Assembly: GCA_030431335.1 (NCBI GenBank)
Contig: JAUIJH010000025.1
Coordinates: forward strand, 1 to 43,770
Direction: 5' to 3'
DNA: 43,770 bases
Source: Alphaproteobacteria bacterium
Lineage (GTDB): Bacteria > Pseudomonadota > Alphaproteobacteria > Rhizobiales > Amorphaceae
Part shown: positions 42,693-43,770 of the stretch, in pieces
How the letters are laid out: every line of letters begins with the position of its first letter
Position numbering within the stretch: position 1 is the first letter of the stretch
Translations under genes and position numbers: made by a program
The notes under the pieces: model-generated
Seen by the model: only the letters and a program-made list of their open reading frames with translations
Databases searched by the model: none
Told to the model about the DNA's origin: nothing

Positions 42693-43643
42693 ATGGCGAA
42701 TTACCTCCGCCGCCGGGCGCTGACGGCTCTCGTCGTCCTCTTCCTGGTCAGCATCATCTCCTTCATCATCGTCTTCGTGCTGCCCGGCGACACGGCCGCG
42801 GCGCTGCTCGGCGAAGAGGGCGGGCTCGACCCCAAGCGCTACGCCGCGCTGCGCGAGGAGCTCGGCCTCAACCAGCCGCTCATCGTGCGTTACCTCCAGT
42901 GGATCGGCGGCGTGCTGACGGGCGATTTCGGCATCTCGCTGCGCACCAACGAGCCGATCGGCCCGGCCCTCCTGCAACGCGCCGGCCCCACCTTCCAGCT
43001 CGCCGTGATGGCGCTCATCATCTCCGTCGCCATCGGCATTCCCGTCGGCGTGATGGCCGCCACCCACCGCGGCCGCCCCGCCGACACCGCCGGCACGGTG
43101 CTGGCGCTCGGCGGCATCGCGATCCCCGGCTTCTGGTTCGGCATCATGCTGATCCTGCTGTTCTCGGTGCACCTCAAATGGCTGCCGCCGTCGGGCTACG
43201 TGCCGCTGTGGGAGGATCCGGTCCGCTCCATCCTCCTGATGCTGATGCCGGCCACCGCGCTCGCCTCGGCGATGACCGGCGTCATCATCCGCCAGGTCCG
43301 CGCCTCGGTGCTGGAGGTGCTGGGCGAGGACTACGTGGTGATGGCCGTCAGCAAGGGCCTCACCCGCCGCCGCGTCGTCTACCGCCACGCGCTGCGCAAC
43401 GCGCTCCTCCCCGTCGTCACCGTGACGGGGCTTCAGATGGGCCACCTCCTCGCCGGTGCCGCCACGGTCGAGGTGGTGTTCTCGATCCCCGGTCTCGGCC
43501 GGCTCGCGGTCGATTCCATCTTCTACCGCGACTTCACCATGATCCAGGCGGTGATGCTCCTCTTCGCCACCATCGTGCTGGTGGTGAGCTTCCTCACCGA
43601 CCTTCTCTACGCCCGCCTCGACCCGAGGATCCGTTATGTCTGA
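42693..43643 (+). CDS. Peptide-type ABC permease (DppB-like), second system
   Basis: A 316-residue permease with the DppB N-terminus (LRRRALTALVVLFLVSIISFIIVFVLPGD), the periplasmic segment GDFGISLRTNEPIGPALLQRAGPT, and the EAA loop region MAVSKGLTRRRVVYRHALRNALLP. The start is ATG at 42693; a TTG directly before it would add one residue. The stop overlaps the next gene's ATG by eight bases (43636-43643). It should form the channel with the DppC-like partner that runs off the window. The ATPases are expected further right. Confidence 0.92.
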   Translation: MANYLRRRALTALVVLFLVSIISFIIVFVLPGDTAAALLGEEGGLDPKRYAALREELGLNQPLIVRYLQWIGGVLTGDFGISLRTNEPIGPALLQRAGPTFQLAVMALIISVAIGIPVGVMAATHRGRPADTAGTVLALGGIAIPGFWFGIMLILLFSVHLKWLPPSGYVPLWEDPVRSILLMLMPATALASAMTGVIIRQVRASVLEVLGEDYVVMAVSKGLTRRRVVYRHALRNALLPVVTVTGLQMGHLLAGAATVEVVFSIPGLGRLAVDSIFYRDFTMIQAVMLLFATIVLVVSFLTDLLYARLDPRIRYV

Positions 43644-43770
43644 GCTGCCGCAAAGCGTCCCCGCGCCGCGGCGCCTGCCGGCGATGCCGCCCGCCGCCAT
43701 CGCCGCCACCGTCCTCGTCGGCGGCGCGCTCCTTATGGCGTTCCTCGCGGAAGTCATCGCCCCCTACGAC
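43636..43770 (+). CDS. Peptide-type ABC permease (DppC-like), partial at right edge
   Basis: The first 45 codons of a permease truncated by the window edge. A proline-rich cytoplasmic N-terminus (LPQSVPAPRRLPAMPPAAIAA is split by no stop) leads into the first membrane segment and ends AEVIAPYD, the usual DppC start of the periplasmic loop. Overlap with the DppB-like stop indicates coupling. Confidence 0.8.
   Translation, partial: MSELPQSVPAPRRLPAMPPAAIAATVLVGGALLMAFLAEVIAPYD

Noticed and set aside
40851-43757. A 968-codon open frame on the - strand
   Set aside because: It is antisense to the binding-protein and permease genes, is dominated by Arg, Gly, His, Val and Asp as expected for a GC-rich shadow, and shows no domain; the + strand genes have signal peptides, Shine-Dalgarno sites and clear families.

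Overview
This window looks like part of the accessory, transport-rich portion of a high-GC alphaproteobacterial chromosome, most likely Hyphomicrobiales or Rhodobacterales. That assignment is inferred from GC-rich codon use, many ABC and tripartite tricarboxylate (TTT) transporters, frequent GTG/TTG starts and tightly overlapping genes. I see no rRNA, tRNA, CRISPR array, insertion sequence or phage gene. Nearly everything is uptake plus catabolism of small organic acids, amides or peptide-like compounds, with a few regulators.

Layout. (1) 1-5334, + strand: an intrinsic terminator, then a urea/short-chain-amide type ABC transporter (two permeases, two ATPases), an acetamidase/formamidase and an SDR oxidoreductase. 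The binding protein is probably just outside the left edge. (2) 5386-9733, - strand: an RND efflux pump and its lipoprotein adaptor, with no outer-membrane factor. (3) 9734-11499: a LacI-family regulator and three matching palindromic operators, two in the divergent gap before the regulator and efflux genes and one over the promoter of the next operon. (4) 11500-22380, + strand: an eleven-gene catabolic operon, TctC-TctB-TctA, alpha/beta hydrolase, metallo-beta-lactamase-fold hydrolase, SMP-30 lactonase, BKACE, muconate-cycloisomerase-like enzyme, then a second TctC-TctB-TctA. A convergent second alpha/beta hydrolase follows. Both alpha/beta hydrolases have Ala where the nucleophilic Ser should be. 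(5) 23380-23769: the C-terminal remnant of a sugar-type ABC permease.

(6) 23916-36333: one peptide-type ABC system split over two divergent operons. The - strand carries binding protein, two permeases and hydantoinase A and B; the + strand carries an amidohydrolase, an MFS exporter and both ATPases. (7) 36406-40733, - strand: a helix-turn-helix/citrate-synthase-like fusion that has lost two of three catalytic residues, a 31-residue ORF, a frameshifted DUF2568 gene, an exported amidohydrolase and a small RTX protein. (8) 40734-43770: a duplicated palindrome-containing regulatory unit, then a second peptide-type ABC operon running off the right edge.

How it may work together (inference): the central operon plausibly imports a carboxylate, cycloisomerises it to a lactone, opens the lactone, and cleaves the resulting beta-keto acid with acetyl-CoA through BKACE, all under a LacI-type regulator that may also control the neighbouring efflux pump. 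The right part imports peptide- or hydantoin-like compounds and hydrolyses them. The most novel-looking item is the degenerate citrate synthase with a DNA-binding head, sitting divergently from a transporter with paired palindromes between them; it may be a metabolite-sensing transcription factor.
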